Numbered from the stretch's first letter, positions 33,217 to 42,810 are shown. The stretch: DNA of 64,000 nt from CAZQGO01 sp964593065 (GCA_964593065.1 CAZQGO010000007.1:40944-104943); one strand, 5' to 3'. The notes: generated by a model not told the origin, from the letters alone. A program made the numbers and translations.

Positions 33217-34988
33217 CAATTTTCCTTGACCGACCGCTGACCCTGGCGCCGGTTCATTTCCTCGAGACGTTTTTGCTGCGCCTCTTGTTCGGATTCGCGG
33301 ACGGCCTCCAGCAGATTCTTGGCGTCCTCCGGACTCATTTCCCCGGGCCGGGGTGCCCGCCCGGCGGCTTTTTCCCTCGGGGTTTCCTGCTGCGCGCTTT
33401 CCCCTGCGGCCTTCTCGCCGCGGTCGTCCGGGCCGCGCGGCCGGCCGCCCGCGCGGGATGGATTTTTTTGGCCTGAACCCTGCTGTTGCTCCTGGGACTG
33501 CTCAGCCTGTGATGGCTGCTGGTTTTTTTTGGAGCCTTTTTGTTTTTCGGACTGTTTCTGCCGGTTCTGCGGTTCCTTGACCATCCGCAGGGCCAGGGCG
33601 AGGTTGTTCAGGACGTCCGGATCGTGCGGCTTGAGTTTGAGGGCCTGGGCGTAATACTCCAGGGCCTGGGCGTATTCCTTCTGCTGGAAGAGGGTGTTTC
33701 CCAGATTGTACCAGGCCTTGGCACGCAGGCCCCGGTCCTTGGTCCGCAACGCTTCGCGGTAGGCCTTTTGCGCTTCCGGATATTTTTCCAGCCGGTGATA
33801 GGCATTGCCGAGGTCATACTGGACCACCGGGGATCCGGGGTCCTGAATTTGCGCATCGCGGTATTTTTGCAGGGCCTGCTGGTACTGCTTTTTCCCGTAG
33901 GCGCGGTTGCCCCGGTTGACATCCGCACCCGCGCCCGCGTATGCCGGGATGGCCGCCAGGCAGAGGAAGGGGAGCAGGAGCAGCCAGGCGCGCTTGCGTT
34001 GCGGCAGCCAGAAGGAAAACAGCAGGAGGAGCAAGGCCGGCAGCAGCAGGAACTGAAAGCGGTCTTCCTGCACGCCGTACCGTCCCGAGGAAATTTCCCG
34101 TTTCTGCATGCGCTGAATGATCTCCGCCAAGCGATCCGCCTCCAGGCTGCCGGTCCGCGAGGGCCAATAGGCCCCGCCGGTGATCTGCGCCATCTCTTTG
34201 AGGGTGGTTTCGTCCAGGTGGGAGACCACGGATTCCCCGCGCTCGTTTTTCAGGTAACCCGTGACGCGGCCGCCGGCTTCGCGCAGCGGAATGGGTTCCC
34301 CCTCGGGCGTGCCGAATCCCAGGGCCAAAATCTTCACCCCGGCGGCCTTGGCGGCCCGGGCCGCTTCCAGGGGCTCGGAATGATGGTCTTCGCCGTCCGT
34401 CAACAGCACAAGCGTGCGGAAACCCTCGCTATTTTTAGGGAAGGTTTCGAGCGCCAGCCGGACGGCTCCGCCCAGGGAGGTGCCCGGAATGGGAACGCTG
34501 GCCGGAGTGAGATAACTCAGAAACATCTTGGCCGCCGTGTAATCCGTCGTCAGCGGGCAGGCCACCTGGGCGCTGCCGGCAAAGGCGATGACGCCGATCC
34601 GGTCGCCGTGCAGCTGGTCAATCAGGGCATTGAGTTCCTGCTGGGCCCGCTGGAGGCGGTTGGGTTTGATGTCCTCGGCCAGCATGGACTTGGAAACGTC
34701 CAGGGCGATGATCACGTCCTGGCCCCGCTGGTGGATCTCGACCATCTTGCTGCCCCATTGCGGCCCGGCCAAGGCGAAAGCCAACAAAAACAGCCCCAGC
34801 ATGAAGGTCAGGGTTTTCAGGATGCGGCGGTCGGCCGACCAGTGCGCCGTCAAGCGCGCCACGGCTTCCGGGACTGCGAAAGCCCGCAATTCGCGCCGCC
34901 GGCGCCACCGGGCCAGCAGGCCGGCGGCCGGCATGAGCAGCGCCAGGACCAAAGCCAGGTAAAGAAAGAAGGGGTGTGAAAATTGCAT
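33213..34988 (-). CDS. BatB-BatC fusion: VWA domain plus TPR
   Basis: Protein of 591 residues. Two N-terminal helices (about 8-25 and 55-75) are followed by a von Willebrand factor A domain (about 85-285) with intact MIDAS motif DVSKS and the later TDGED. Helices follow (about 310-350), then three to four TPRs (about 355-460), then a highly charged Gln/Lys/Glu tail. In Bacteroides batB and batC are separate genes; here they are joined. The TPR half faces the periplasm after a signal-like helix. ATG 34988 with GAGGTGACC was chosen over GTG two codons earlier. Confidence 0.85.
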   Translation of the reverse strand: MQFSHPFFLYLALVLALLMPAAGLLARWRRRRELRAFAVPEAVARLTAHWSADRRILKTLTFMLGLFLLAFALAGPQWGSKMVEIHQRGQDVIIALDVSKSMLAEDIKPNRLQRAQQELNALIDQLHGDRIGVIAFAGSAQVACPLTTDYTAAKMFLSYLTPASVPIPGTSLGGAVRLALETFPKNSEGFRTLVLLTDGEDHHSEPLEAARAAKAAGVKILALGFGTPEGEPIPLREAGGRVTGYLKNERGESVVSHLDETTLKEMAQITGGAYWPSRTGSLEADRLAEIIQRMQKREISSGRYGVQEDRFQFLLLPALLLLLFSFWLPQRKRAWLLLLPFLCLAAIPAYAGAGADVNRGNRAYGKKQYQQALQKYRDAQIQDPGSPVVQYDLGNAYHRLEKYPEAQKAYREALRTKDRGLRAKAWYNLGNTLFQQKEYAQALEYYAQALKLKPHDPDVLNNLALALRMVKEPQNRQKQSEKQKGSKKNQQPSQAEQSQEQQQGSGQKNPSRAGGRPRGPDDRGEKAAGESAQQETPREKAAGRAPRPGEMSPEDAKNLLEAVRESEQEAQQKRLEEMNRRQGQRSVKENW

Positions 34989-35024
34989 GGTCACCTCGCC
35001 GCCGTGCAGGCGGCACGCGCCTCT

Positions 35025-36017
35025 TTAAGGGATGCGCCGGAAAACGGTCTCGCCCAGGACGGCCGTCAAGGCGAGCAAGAACAGGGCGGCGCCGAGCCAC
35101 CCGGGATACAAGTCCCGGTAGTGGGTGAATTTCCGGATTTTGTACTGGCTCTTCTCGAGCTCGTTGATCTTGCGGAAAATCTCCTCCAAGCCGCGGCTGT
35201 CCTTGGCACGAAAATACAGGCCGCGGCTGGCGGCGGCCACCGCCTGCAGGGTTTTTTCGTCCAGTTCCTCGCCCGGGATGCGGACATAGCGGGTGCCGAA
35301 CAGCGGGTCCTGCACGGGCATCATGCCCCCTTCCGGTGAGCCGGCGCCCACGGCGTAAATTTTGATGCCCAGGGCGGCGGCCAAGCGGGCGGCGGTCAGG
35401 GGGTCGATGGCGCCCTGATTGTTCCGGCCGTCGGTGATGAGGATGATCACCTTGCTTTTGGCATGGGACTCCCGCAGGCGGTCGGCGGAGGTGGCCAGGG
35501 CCATGCCGATGGCCGTGCCGTCCACGTGCGTCATGTCAATGGAAACCTGCTGGAGCAAATCCAGCAAGGCCCGTTTGTCGGTCGTCAAGGGGCACACGGT
35601 TACGGCCACGCCGCCGAACACCACCAGCCCGATGCGGTCCCGCGGCCGTTCCTCGATGAACTGCTTGGCCACTTCCTTGGCCGCACCCAGGCGGTTCTGC
35701 GGCTTGAAATCGATGGAACGCATGGAACCGGAGGTGTCCAAGCAGAGGATGATATCCACGCCCCGGCCGGAAATCTGCTCCGTGGTCAGGCCGAACTGCG
35801 GACGGGCCATGGCGATCACAGCCACAACCAGTGCCAGCACCGTCAAGCCGCCCAAAATTTCATCCGGCCCCACGGCGGGTCGTGGCCAGGCCCGGTCGAT
35901 TGTTTCCAGTTCCGAGTATTTCAGGCCCAGCGGTTTTTTGGCCCTGAACCAGAACAGGGCCCCCAGGGCGGCCACGGGCAGCAGCAACAGCAGCCACCAG
36001 GGATCCGCGAATCTCAT
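35025..36017 (-). CDS. batA: BatA-like VWA membrane protein
   Basis: Protein of 330 residues. Two N-terminal helices (about 5-22 and 55-72), a VWA domain (about 88-290) with a complete MIDAS (DTSGS, then a Thr and TDGRNN) and a C-terminal helix (about 305-325). VWA domains bind a metal and a protein ligand. The start overlaps the DUF4381 gene by four bases, and AAGGAGG lies upstream. It is paralogous to the BatB half of the next gene. The partner is probably the MoxR ATPase encoded upstream in the operon. Confidence 0.87.
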   Translation of the reverse strand: MRFADPWWLLLLLPVAALGALFWFRAKKPLGLKYSELETIDRAWPRPAVGPDEILGGLTVLALVVAVIAMARPQFGLTTEQISGRGVDIILCLDTSGSMRSIDFKPQNRLGAAKEVAKQFIEERPRDRIGLVVFGGVAVTVCPLTTDKRALLDLLQQVSIDMTHVDGTAIGMALATSADRLRESHAKSKVIILITDGRNNQGAIDPLTAARLAAALGIKIYAVGAGSPEGGMMPVQDPLFGTRYVRIPGEELDEKTLQAVAAASRGLYFRAKDSRGLEEIFRKINELEKSQYKIRKFTHYRDLYPGWLGAALFLLALTAVLGETVFRRIP

Positions 36018-37066
36018 GGCCGTCCTCCTTTCTGCAGCGGTGTTGCCCCGCCGGGGCCGGGTTCCGGCGCGGAGGTTTCGTTCCCGGGCACTGCGGGTAC
36101 GGGCGTTGTGCGCACGATCCAGTCATCGGCGGACCGCCAGTCAAGGTCCGCCTCTTTTTCCCCGGGGCGAAATTTGGCGAATTTGACCATGTCGCTGCGT
36201 TCCAGGACTTCCCTCAAAACGGCGGACTCCGGTCGCTGCAGGTCGGTGGATTTTAAATTTCGCATCAATTCCAGGGTGGTCCGGTCCATGGCTTGAACCC
36301 GGAAGCGCCCCTCGACGTAGCGCCGCAGAATGTCGGAGAGCTCGCTGTAAAAAATCTTGAATTCACCGCTGGCCGGATAATTCCTCGCGCGCAGGGTTTC
36401 GAGCCGCTGGCGGGCCAGGACGTCCGGCGGCAGCGAGGGACGCGACTCCTGCCCCTCGGCCAACCGCTGCTTCCGGCGAAAATACCACAAACCGCCGGCC
36501 AGTCCCGCCCCCAGCAGGAGCGCGCCCACCACGACCAGCCACAGGGGGAAGAAGCCAACGGGACGTTTCAGGTCGTGCAGGAACTTGGGCAGGTTGGCGC
36601 CGGGCACCGGCGGGGGCTGGACCTGCACGGGCAGGGGCGCGGACCGGTACTCCCCCGTCTGCCCGTCGGCCGAGCGGAAGCGGGCCGTCAGCGAGGGCAC
36701 GGGCACGTCGCCCTGCGAATAGGTCAGCAGGGTCAAGCGGTCCTCGCGCGTCCTTGTTCCCCGCTGATTTTTCGTCTTGCCCTGCGCGGCCTTCAGAATC
36801 ACCCACTCCCCGAGGGGCTGGGGATACGCCGGTCCCGACAGGGTTACTCCGGCCTGCGCCCGCGTGCGGACCGCGATTTCCACGGGACGGCCAGCCTGGG
36901 GTTTGGGGGTGACCATGGCGATTTCCACGGCCACCGGCGGCGGTCCCGCCGGTTCGGCCTGGACGACGGCTGTATTCGCGGCGGTTTCCACCTGCAGCGC
37001 CGGGGCGGAGGCGGGAACCGCCAAACAGCCGATGACCAGCAGGGTTCGGACGGCGCAGGATTTCAT
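36014..37066 (-). CDS. DUF4381-like Bat operon membrane protein
   Basis: Protein of 350 residues. A signal peptide (1-24) is followed by a periplasmic beta-rich domain (about 40-150), one membrane helix (about 170-195) and a cytoplasmic helical domain with EFKIFYSELSDILRRYVEGR. The latter occurs at the same place in the moxR-DUF58-batA operons of many bacteria. The function is not known; it likely forms part of the MoxR-associated membrane complex. AAAGGTG precedes the ATG. Confidence 0.7.
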   Translation of the reverse strand: MKSCAVRTLLVIGCLAVPASAPALQVETAANTAVVQAEPAGPPPVAVEIAMVTPKPQAGRPVEIAVRTRAQAGVTLSGPAYPQPLGEWVILKAAQGKTKNQRGTRTREDRLTLLTYSQGDVPVPSLTARFRSADGQTGEYRSAPLPVQVQPPPVPGANLPKFLHDLKRPVGFFPLWLVVVGALLLGAGLAGGLWYFRRKQRLAEGQESRPSLPPDVLARQRLETLRARNYPASGEFKIFYSELSDILRRYVEGRFRVQAMDRTTLELMRNLKSTDLQRPESAVLREVLERSDMVKFAKFRPGEKEADLDWRSADDWIVRTTPVPAVPGNETSAPEPGPGGATPLQKGGRP

Positions 37067-37101
37067 TCTTCACCTTTCCGGTTTTATTCTCGGCCGGACC
37101 G

Positions 37102-37980
37102 TTACCGGAAACGCCGGGCCCGCATGCGGAAGAAACTCAGCAGCGGTTCGACGTAGGGACGGTCCGTGAAGAGTTCAATGCGGTCCACGCCCAGCTTGCG
37201 GAAAGTTTCCTGCCGTTTCCCGCGCAAGCGCGCCTGCAAATCGGCCAGGGCTTTCTGCCCTGCCGCCGTCCCGGTCCACACCAGCCGGCTGGTGTCGCGT
37301 TCCAGGTCTTCCAAGGCCAGGTAGCCCAAGGACGGCAGCCGTTCCTCGCGGGGATCACGGACCTCAAACGCGATGACGTCGTGGCGGCGGTTGGTGACGG
37401 CCAGGGCGCGTTCGTAGTTCTTGGCGAAAAAATCGGAGATGATGAACACGATACAGCGGCGCTTCAACACCTCGTTGATGAAATCCAGGGGCGGATTCAA
37501 ATCCGTGCCCTTCCCTTCCGGTTTCGCATACAGGACGTCGCGCAGGATGCGCGACAGGTGCGTGGTCCCCTTGGCCGGCGGGATGTATTTTTCCACCCGG
37601 TCCGTGAACAGCAGGGCACCGACGCGGTCGTTGTTCTTGATGGCCGTGTAGGCCAGCACCCCGGAGAGTTCGGCCGCCATCTCCATCTTGGTTTGGGCGC
37701 GTGTGCCGAACTGCTGGGAACCCGATGCGTCCACCAGCAAGAGGATGGTCAGCTCGCGTTCCTCCACGAACTTCTTAATGTGGGGCCGGCCCGTGCGGGC
37801 GGTCACGTTCCAGTCAATGGAACGGATATCGTCCCCCGGCAGGTATTCCCGCACCTCCTCGAACTCCATGCCGCGGCCCTTGAACACGCTCTCGTACTGG
37901 CCGGCAAACAGCTCGTTGACGATGCGGCCGGTGCGGATCTCGAGGCGCCGGATCTTGGCCATGACCTCCTTGGGCAGCAT
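37102..37980 (-). CDS. DUF58 family protein
   Basis: Protein of 292 residues with the DUF58 core GRGMEFEEVREYLPGDDIR and IDWNVTARTGRPHIKKF near residues 35-70, followed by a VWA-like fold with VDASGS. DUF58 proteins are regular companions of MoxR ATPases, and the gene follows moxR by three bases. The start at 37980 matches the usual MLPKEV beginning of the family. A second ATG at 37962 has AAGGAGG too close to be ideal. Confidence 0.88.
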   Translation of the reverse strand: MLPKEVMAKIRRLEIRTGRIVNELFAGQYESVFKGRGMEFEEVREYLPGDDIRSIDWNVTARTGRPHIKKFVEERELTILLLVDASGSQQFGTRAQTKMEMAAELSGVLAYTAIKNNDRVGALLFTDRVEKYIPPAKGTTHLSRILRDVLYAKPEGKGTDLNPPLDFINEVLKRRCIVFIISDFFAKNYERALAVTNRRHDVIAFEVRDPREERLPSLGYLALEDLERDTSRLVWTGTAAGQKALADLQARLRGKRQETFRKLGVDRIELFTDRPYVEPLLSFFRMRARRFR

Positions 37981-37983
37981 GGT

Positions 37984-38973
37984 TTACGGCACCTCGATGC
38001 CGTCGAACACGCTCTGGACGATATTTTCCGAATTCACCTGCTCGGCTTCGGCCTCGTAGGTTACGATGATGCGGTGGCGCAGGACATCCAGGCCGATGGT
38101 CTTGACGTCCTCGGGAGTGATGAACCCGCGGCCGCTTAAGAAGGCGTAGGCCTTGGCCGCTTCGGTCAGGCTTAAGGTGGCGCGGGGCGAGGCGCCGTAG
38201 GCAATGAGGCCCTTCAGGTCCTTTAGGCCCGCGGTTTCGGGATCCCGCGTCGCGAAAACCAGATCGATGATGTATTTTTGCATTTTCTCGTCGACATAGA
38301 TCTGCTCCACGAGCTTGCGGGCCTTGAGGATATCCCTGGTGGTCACCACTTTTTCGGCCCGCGGGGGATCGCCCGTGGTCATGCGCAGCAGGATGGCTTT
38401 TTCCTCCTCGCGGCTGGGATAATCGACTTTGAGCTTGAGAAGAAAGCGGTCCACCTGGGCTTCCGGCAGGGGATAGGTTCCCTGCTGTTCAATCGGATTC
38501 TGGGTCGCCAGCACCAGGAACGGCTCCTCCAGGGGAAAGGTGTGGTCGCCGATGGTCACCTGGCGTTCCTGCATGGCTTCCAGGAGCGCGCTCTGCACCT
38601 TGGCCGGGGCGCGGTTGATCTCGTCGGCCAGGATGAGGTTGGCGAAAATCGGTCCTTTTTTCACCGTGAACCCTTCGCCCTTGGGCTGGTAGATCATGGT
38701 TCCGATCAGGTCGGCGGGCAGCAAGTCGGGCGTGAATTGCAGGCGCTGGAAACTGGCGTCCACGCAGGCCGCCAGCGTCCTGACCGCTAAGGTTTTGGCC
38801 AGCCCGGGCACGCCCTCCAGCAGCACATGGCCGTTGGCCAACAACCCGATGAGCAGGCCGTCGACCAGGCCATGTTGCCCCACAATGACCCGGCCGATTT
38901 CCTGCCGCAGGGCTTCGACAAATACGCTTTCTTTCCTGACACGCTCGGTCAATGCCCGAATATCCTTGTCCAT
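37984..38973 (-). CDS. MoxR family AAA+ ATPase
   Basis: Chaperone-like ATPase of 329 residues. Walker A GVPGLAKT, Walker B ILADEINRA, sensor 1 LATQNPIEQQGTYPL and the C-terminal lid with SPRATLSL are intact. MoxR proteins use ATP to load cofactors or assemble complexes together with VWA proteins, of which this operon encodes several. It is the first gene of the Bat operon. ATG 38973 with GGGAGG was chosen over an upstream ATG that lacks a ribosome site. Confidence 0.93.
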   Translation of the reverse strand: MDKDIRALTERVRKESVFVEALRQEIGRVIVGQHGLVDGLLIGLLANGHVLLEGVPGLAKTLAVRTLAACVDASFQRLQFTPDLLPADLIGTMIYQPKGEGFTVKKGPIFANLILADEINRAPAKVQSALLEAMQERQVTIGDHTFPLEEPFLVLATQNPIEQQGTYPLPEAQVDRFLLKLKVDYPSREEEKAILLRMTTGDPPRAEKVVTTRDILKARKLVEQIYVDEKMQKYIIDLVFATRDPETAGLKDLKGLIAYGASPRATLSLTEAAKAYAFLSGRGFITPEDVKTIGLDVLRHRIIVTYEAEAEQVNSENIVQSVFDGIEVP

Positions 38974-39035
38974 GACTTCCTCCCGTGTTTGATAGCAATC
39001 GTTCCCGTGCGACTGGCTGATGATTCCTTCGCCCA

Positions 39036-39064
39036 AATATAAGCTCCCGGGGCTGGTTTTCCAA
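39036..39064 (-). promoter_or_regulatory. Candidate promoter of the moxR-bat operon
   Basis: Minus-strand TTGGAA (39059-39064) and TATATT (39036-39041, one mismatch) spaced by 17 bases, 62 bases before the moxR start. Confidence 0.55.
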
Positions 39065-39078
39065 GTCTGCAGCCGTCT

Positions 39079-40398
39079 TTACGGCTCCAGGATTAAACCG
39101 CTCTCCACGCGTTCCAGGAGGGAACCCGGGCGGCTGCCGGTTCCCAAAGACAGGTCCGATACGACCACGCGGGCGACGCGGCGGACAAAATCGCCGTCTT
39201 GGTCCTGTGCTTGAATTCCGTACAAATTGTGGAGGACATAAGTTCGGTTCCCTTCCCGTCCGATCATCAGCATGATATGCCCCGGCATATATAATAAGGA
39301 AGACCCGGCAGGCAATTCCGCCAATTTTCGCTGTTTGTCCCGCACGCTCTTTCCCAGGGGGACTTCCCGCAAGGCCCTGCGTACAGCGGTCGTGCTTCTG
39401 GGCAAGTCCAGGCCGCACGCCAATCCGATCCGGCGGATCGTCTCGGAACAGTCTCCGAACCCGGAGGTGCCGCCCCATCCGTACGGCTTGCCCAGCAGGC
39501 GGAAAGCCTGCGTCAACAACATCCGCCGTGTGCACGGCAGCGGCATCGGCGCGATTGCTTCCGGCTGCAGCGGCCGCGCGCGGACGAAGTTTAAGGCTCC
39601 GTCCGCGGAGCGCGCCGGCAACCACCAGGTTTCATTTCCTGCGGGGCGCAGGCGGCAGCCCATGCGGGCGCTTTGTTCCCAGCGGCTGCCATCCGGCAGG
39701 ACGAAGAAAATTTCCGCCGCTACGACCACGGCGGTGGCCCGCGCCCGGTATTCATCCAGGCTGCGCCGGTCCGCCGCAAGCGCCACATCCCGCGCCGGCA
39801 CCCAGCCTAAACCCGGCTCCGACGCCACATACAACCAATGCCCGTCCCGGCTGGCATGCAAAACCGCCACCGGTTCCGCCAAACGCAACCCCGAATGCAT
39901 CAGCACGTTGAATTCCAAATCCAGCGGCCTGGTGGTTGCCAGCAAAAATGCGGGAACCAGACGCAACGAAGTCCGGCGAATCGTCAAACCCCAACGTGTT
40001 TTTTTTGACCCCTGTACCGCGGAACGGTTCACATTGCTTTTGAGTTCGGTAAAGACCGCGGGTCCAATCCGTTCGCCCCGGCGATTGTACCGGGCCACGC
40101 GCTCCAGGTAGGAGTCGTTTTCCGCCAGCCACGCAAGCAATTGCGGGGCGGACACGAGGTCCGGAAAGCCGTTCAGATCCTGCAGGAGTCCCTCCCGCCG
40201 CCAGCGGTCCCGCAAGGCCTCCGTCGCGGCGGCGGAAACGATCACCCGGTCGGGGTCGGGCGCGCGTTGAATCCAATATTCCGCCCGGAGCATGGACCGC
40301 GCCACGTGGGGCAGGTGGCTGGGGCCTTCCACGATCCGGAACGGGGTTGCCCCGGTCAGCAGGAACAGGGCCGCGATCCAGAGGGTTTTCGCCCTCAT
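39079..40398 (-). CDS. NlpC/P60 peptidase with SH3b domains, copy 1
   Basis: Exported protein of 439 residues. Signal peptide (1-18), a helical segment, two SH3b-like domains (about 130-270) and a C-terminal NlpC/P60 domain (about 295-420). The catalytic Cys is in YGWGGTSGFGDCSE and the His in PGHIMLMIG, with a third polar residue near HNLYG. The layout matches the SH3b1-SH3b2-NlpC/P60 cell-wall peptidases that cut gamma-D-glutamyl-diamino-acid bonds. The start overlaps the upstream paralog by four bases. Confidence 0.85.
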   Translation of the reverse strand: MRAKTLWIAALFLLTGATPFRIVEGPSHLPHVARSMLRAEYWIQRAPDPDRVIVSAAATEALRDRWRREGLLQDLNGFPDLVSAPQLLAWLAENDSYLERVARYNRRGERIGPAVFTELKSNVNRSAVQGSKKTRWGLTIRRTSLRLVPAFLLATTRPLDLEFNVLMHSGLRLAEPVAVLHASRDGHWLYVASEPGLGWVPARDVALAADRRSLDEYRARATAVVVAAEIFFVLPDGSRWEQSARMGCRLRPAGNETWWLPARSADGALNFVRARPLQPEAIAPMPLPCTRRMLLTQAFRLLGKPYGWGGTSGFGDCSETIRRIGLACGLDLPRSTTAVRRALREVPLGKSVRDKQRKLAELPAGSSLLYMPGHIMLMIGREGNRTYVLHNLYGIQAQDQDGDFVRRVARVVVSDLSLGTGSRPGSLLERVESGLILEP

Positions 40399-41888
40399 GG
40401 TTGCAGAAGATTGATCGTGGTAAGACGTTGCAGCAACGACCCCTTGGTGCTGCCGGTTCCCAAAGAAAGGTCGGAAACCGCGACTTGCCCGATGATGAGA
40501 ATTCGGTCCTCTTCCGGCCGGTACGGCAGCCGGTAGGACCAGATGTCGTGAATGACGTAATACCGCCCGCCTTCGCCGCCGAGATAAAGCATCACGTGTC
40601 CGGGAAACTGCAGCAGCGCCGGCCCCTGGAGGCTGTCCAGTTTCTGCTGCCGCGCGTCGATGTCCTCCTTGGGATCCAAGAGGATCCGCTGTCCGCCGAC
40701 CAGGGCCTGCACGCTGGAATTGCGCGGCAACACCAGCCCGAACAGGGCGTACAGGTCCATGAGGTATTGGGAACAGTCCTGATATTCCCCCTTGCCGCCC
40801 CAGGCATACGGCTCCCGCAGCTGCGCGAACGCGCGCCGGTAGAGTTCGCGGGCCGTCAGCGGCAAGGTGCCCGCGTGCACGCCGGCGGTCACCGGCAAGT
40901 AGGCCGTCCGGCAGACAACCTCGCCGCCGCGGGTCGAAACCGGGCATTGAATCCGGTAATATCCGTCCGCTTCGCCTTGCAGGTTCAAGGCCGTGCCGCG
41001 ATAAAACCGCGCCGCCGTCCGCGTCGTGCCGGGTTCCCACACCGCGGTCACGGCGTGATCCGTCACCAGCAGCCGGTCCGGTGCGGCCAGAAAATTCCGG
41101 AGGGCCTCCGGCTGGCAATCGGCCAGGACATCTTTCCGTTTCACCCACCCTCGGCAAAAAGCGGTCACCACAAACAGCCAGTCGCCGTCGCGGCTGGCAT
41201 GCAGAATGGCCACCGGTTGCATGGCACGGACCGAGGAGGTCTGCAACAGGTCGAAGTCTGAGTCCAGCGGCTTGGCGGTCAACACCAGGTCCGAGGGATA
41301 GTACCGCACGTCCGTCCGGCGGCGCACCAGGCCGTAGCGCACCGAGTTGCTGTCCCGGATGGCCTTCAGATTCAAGTTATCGTCGAGCCGGGCAAAAACC
41401 TCCGCGGGCACGACCGCCCCCTGCGGATCGTACCGCGGCTGGCGCTTGATTCTTTCGGTTTCATCTTTCAAATACGTGTACAAGGTGTAGCCCTCCAGCC
41501 GGCCCGGACTGTAGCTCGGAGCGGCGGCTGGCCGGCGGGCGAGGTCAAGGTTGCTGTCTTCCGGCCACTCCGGTTCCAGGTACTGGTAATCCCACAGCTT
41601 GGCGGAAAAAACATCGGTCAGGAGCCCGCGGGCGAAGGTTTGGGCATTGAGGCGCTGGATGTCTTCCGCCGTCAGCAGGAGGCGATCCGGCTGGGCCAGC
41701 TTGGAAAGCCAAAACTGGGGCCGTTCCATGGCCCGGGTGCAATCGGGCAGGGGCAGGGAGGCGCGCTGCGGACGCGGAGGTATCCCCGGCAGGGTCGCAC
41801 AGCCGCATAGGCCCGCCAGGCAGAGCGCCCCGATGAGCGGAGTCCACGAAAGCGGAAAGGCTTGTGGGCGAATATTGGGGAGTCGCAT
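40395..41888 (-). CDS. NlpC/P60 peptidase lipoprotein, copy 2
   Basis: Protein of 497 residues, paralogous to the gene just downstream. The N-terminal signal ends in LCGC, a probable lipobox, so this copy is membrane-anchored while copy 1 has a plain signal peptide. SH3b-like domains (about 180-330) precede the NlpC/P60 domain (about 350-470) with Cys in YAWGGKGEYQDCSQ and His in FPGHVMLYLG. Both copies end in the related tail VVSDLSLGTGS/AVSDLSLGTGS. ATG 41888 has GAGGAG adjacent, weakly placed. Confidence 0.83.
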   Translation of the reverse strand: MRLPNIRPQAFPLSWTPLIGALCLAGLCGCATLPGIPPRPQRASLPLPDCTRAMERPQFWLSKLAQPDRLLLTAEDIQRLNAQTFARGLLTDVFSAKLWDYQYLEPEWPEDSNLDLARRPAAAPSYSPGRLEGYTLYTYLKDETERIKRQPRYDPQGAVVPAEVFARLDDNLNLKAIRDSNSVRYGLVRRRTDVRYYPSDLVLTAKPLDSDFDLLQTSSVRAMQPVAILHASRDGDWLFVVTAFCRGWVKRKDVLADCQPEALRNFLAAPDRLLVTDHAVTAVWEPGTTRTAARFYRGTALNLQGEADGYYRIQCPVSTRGGEVVCRTAYLPVTAGVHAGTLPLTARELYRRAFAQLREPYAWGGKGEYQDCSQYLMDLYALFGLVLPRNSSVQALVGGQRILLDPKEDIDARQQKLDSLQGPALLQFPGHVMLYLGGEGGRYYVIHDIWSYRLPYRPEEDRILIIGQVAVSDLSLGTGSTKGSLLQRLTTINLLQP

Positions 41889-41969
41889 CTCCTCGGTTCG
41901 TTGCGTTCTGGGCACGCAATCTTTCAAGTCTGCGCGGGGGGAACGGCAGCCGGTCTAACCCGCCGCCCG

Positions 41970-41991
41970 CCGCGGCCGGGTCCGGCCGCGG
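41970..41991. repeat. 10-base perfect inverted repeat after trkA
   Basis: CCGCGGCCGG and its complement with two bases between, three bases beyond the trkA stop. Very stable as an RNA hairpin but without T-run. Confidence 0.45.
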
Positions 41992-41994
41992 GCG

Positions 41995-42810
41995 TCATTT
42001 TACCAGGCGTTCCAGTTTTTTCAAATCCTCGTTTTTCCCCACGATGACCAGGGTATCGTCCTTGCCGACCGACTGGTCGGGAGTGATGAGGACGTCATAC
42101 TGCGCGGCTTCATGGCCGACGCCTTCTTTGTCCAGTTCCAGGTGGCGGTGCTTGACGGCGATGACGTTCACGTTGAAGCGGCTGCGGAGCTCGGTTTCAC
42201 GCAGGGTTTTGCCGATGATTTCCGTGGGCGCCGGCACCTCGATCACCGAGATCCCCTCCGCGAGTTGAAAATAATTCAGCACGCTCGCGGTGGTGAGTTC
42301 GCCCACCAAGTCGATGGCGGCCTCCCGTTCCGGGAAAACCACCCGCGTGGCCCCGACCCGGTCCAGAACCTTGGCGTGCAGCAGGTTCGCGGCCTTGGCA
42401 ATGACCTCCTTGACGCCGAGTTCCTTGACGATCATGACCGCCATGACGGAGGCTTCGATGCTCTCGCCGATGGAGACGATGGCCGTGTCGACGGCGTCCA
42501 CGCCTGCGGCGCGCAGGGCCTTTTCGTCCGTCACATCGGCGGTGATGGCCTGGGTCACCAAGTCCGACATTTCCTCCACCCGCTCGGAGTTGCTGTCAAT
42601 GGCCAGGACCTCGACCCGCGCCCGGACCAGCGCTTCCGCCACGTGCTGGCCGAAATTGCCCAGCCCCAGGACCGCGAAGGCCCGGCGTTTCTTCCTTTCC
42701 ATGCGCGTGGACAGGGGCCGGACGGTCTTCAGCCAGTCGTCGAATTTGAACCAGTCCAGGTCCGCCTTGGCCGTGGGCTTTCCGTTTTTTTTCCGCTTGG
42801 GCGCTTTCAT
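41995..42810 (-). CDS. trkA: TrkA/KtrA potassium channel regulatory subunit
   Basis: Cytoplasmic protein of 271 residues. An RCK_N domain (about 42-165) with Rossmann motif GLGNFGQH and acidic IDSN binds NAD(H)/ATP. An RCK_C domain (about 185-270) follows, ending with DTLVIVGKNEDLKKLE. The N-terminal 40 residues are a Lys-rich extension not typical of KtrA; an internal ATG at 42702 would remove it but has no ribosome site. It gates the TrkH channel encoded immediately upstream, whose stop overlaps this start by four bases. Confidence 0.9.
   Translation of the reverse strand: MKAPKRKKNGKPTAKADLDWFKFDDWLKTVRPLSTRMERKKRRAFAVLGLGNFGQHVAEALVRARVEVLAIDSNSERVEEMSDLVTQAITADVTDEKALRAAGVDAVDTAIVSIGESIEASVMAVMIVKELGVKEVIAKAANLLHAKVLDRVGATRVVFPEREAAIDLVGELTTASVLNYFQLAEGISVIEVPAPTEIIGKTLRETELRSRFNVNVIAVKHRHLELDKEGVGHEAAQYDVLITPDQSVGKDDTLVIVGKNEDLKKLERLVK

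Noticed and set aside
33540..34979. Plus-strand frame opposite the BatB/C gene
   Set aside because: It is antisense to a VWA/TPR protein with intact MIDAS; Gln/Gly/Arg-rich translation without homology features.
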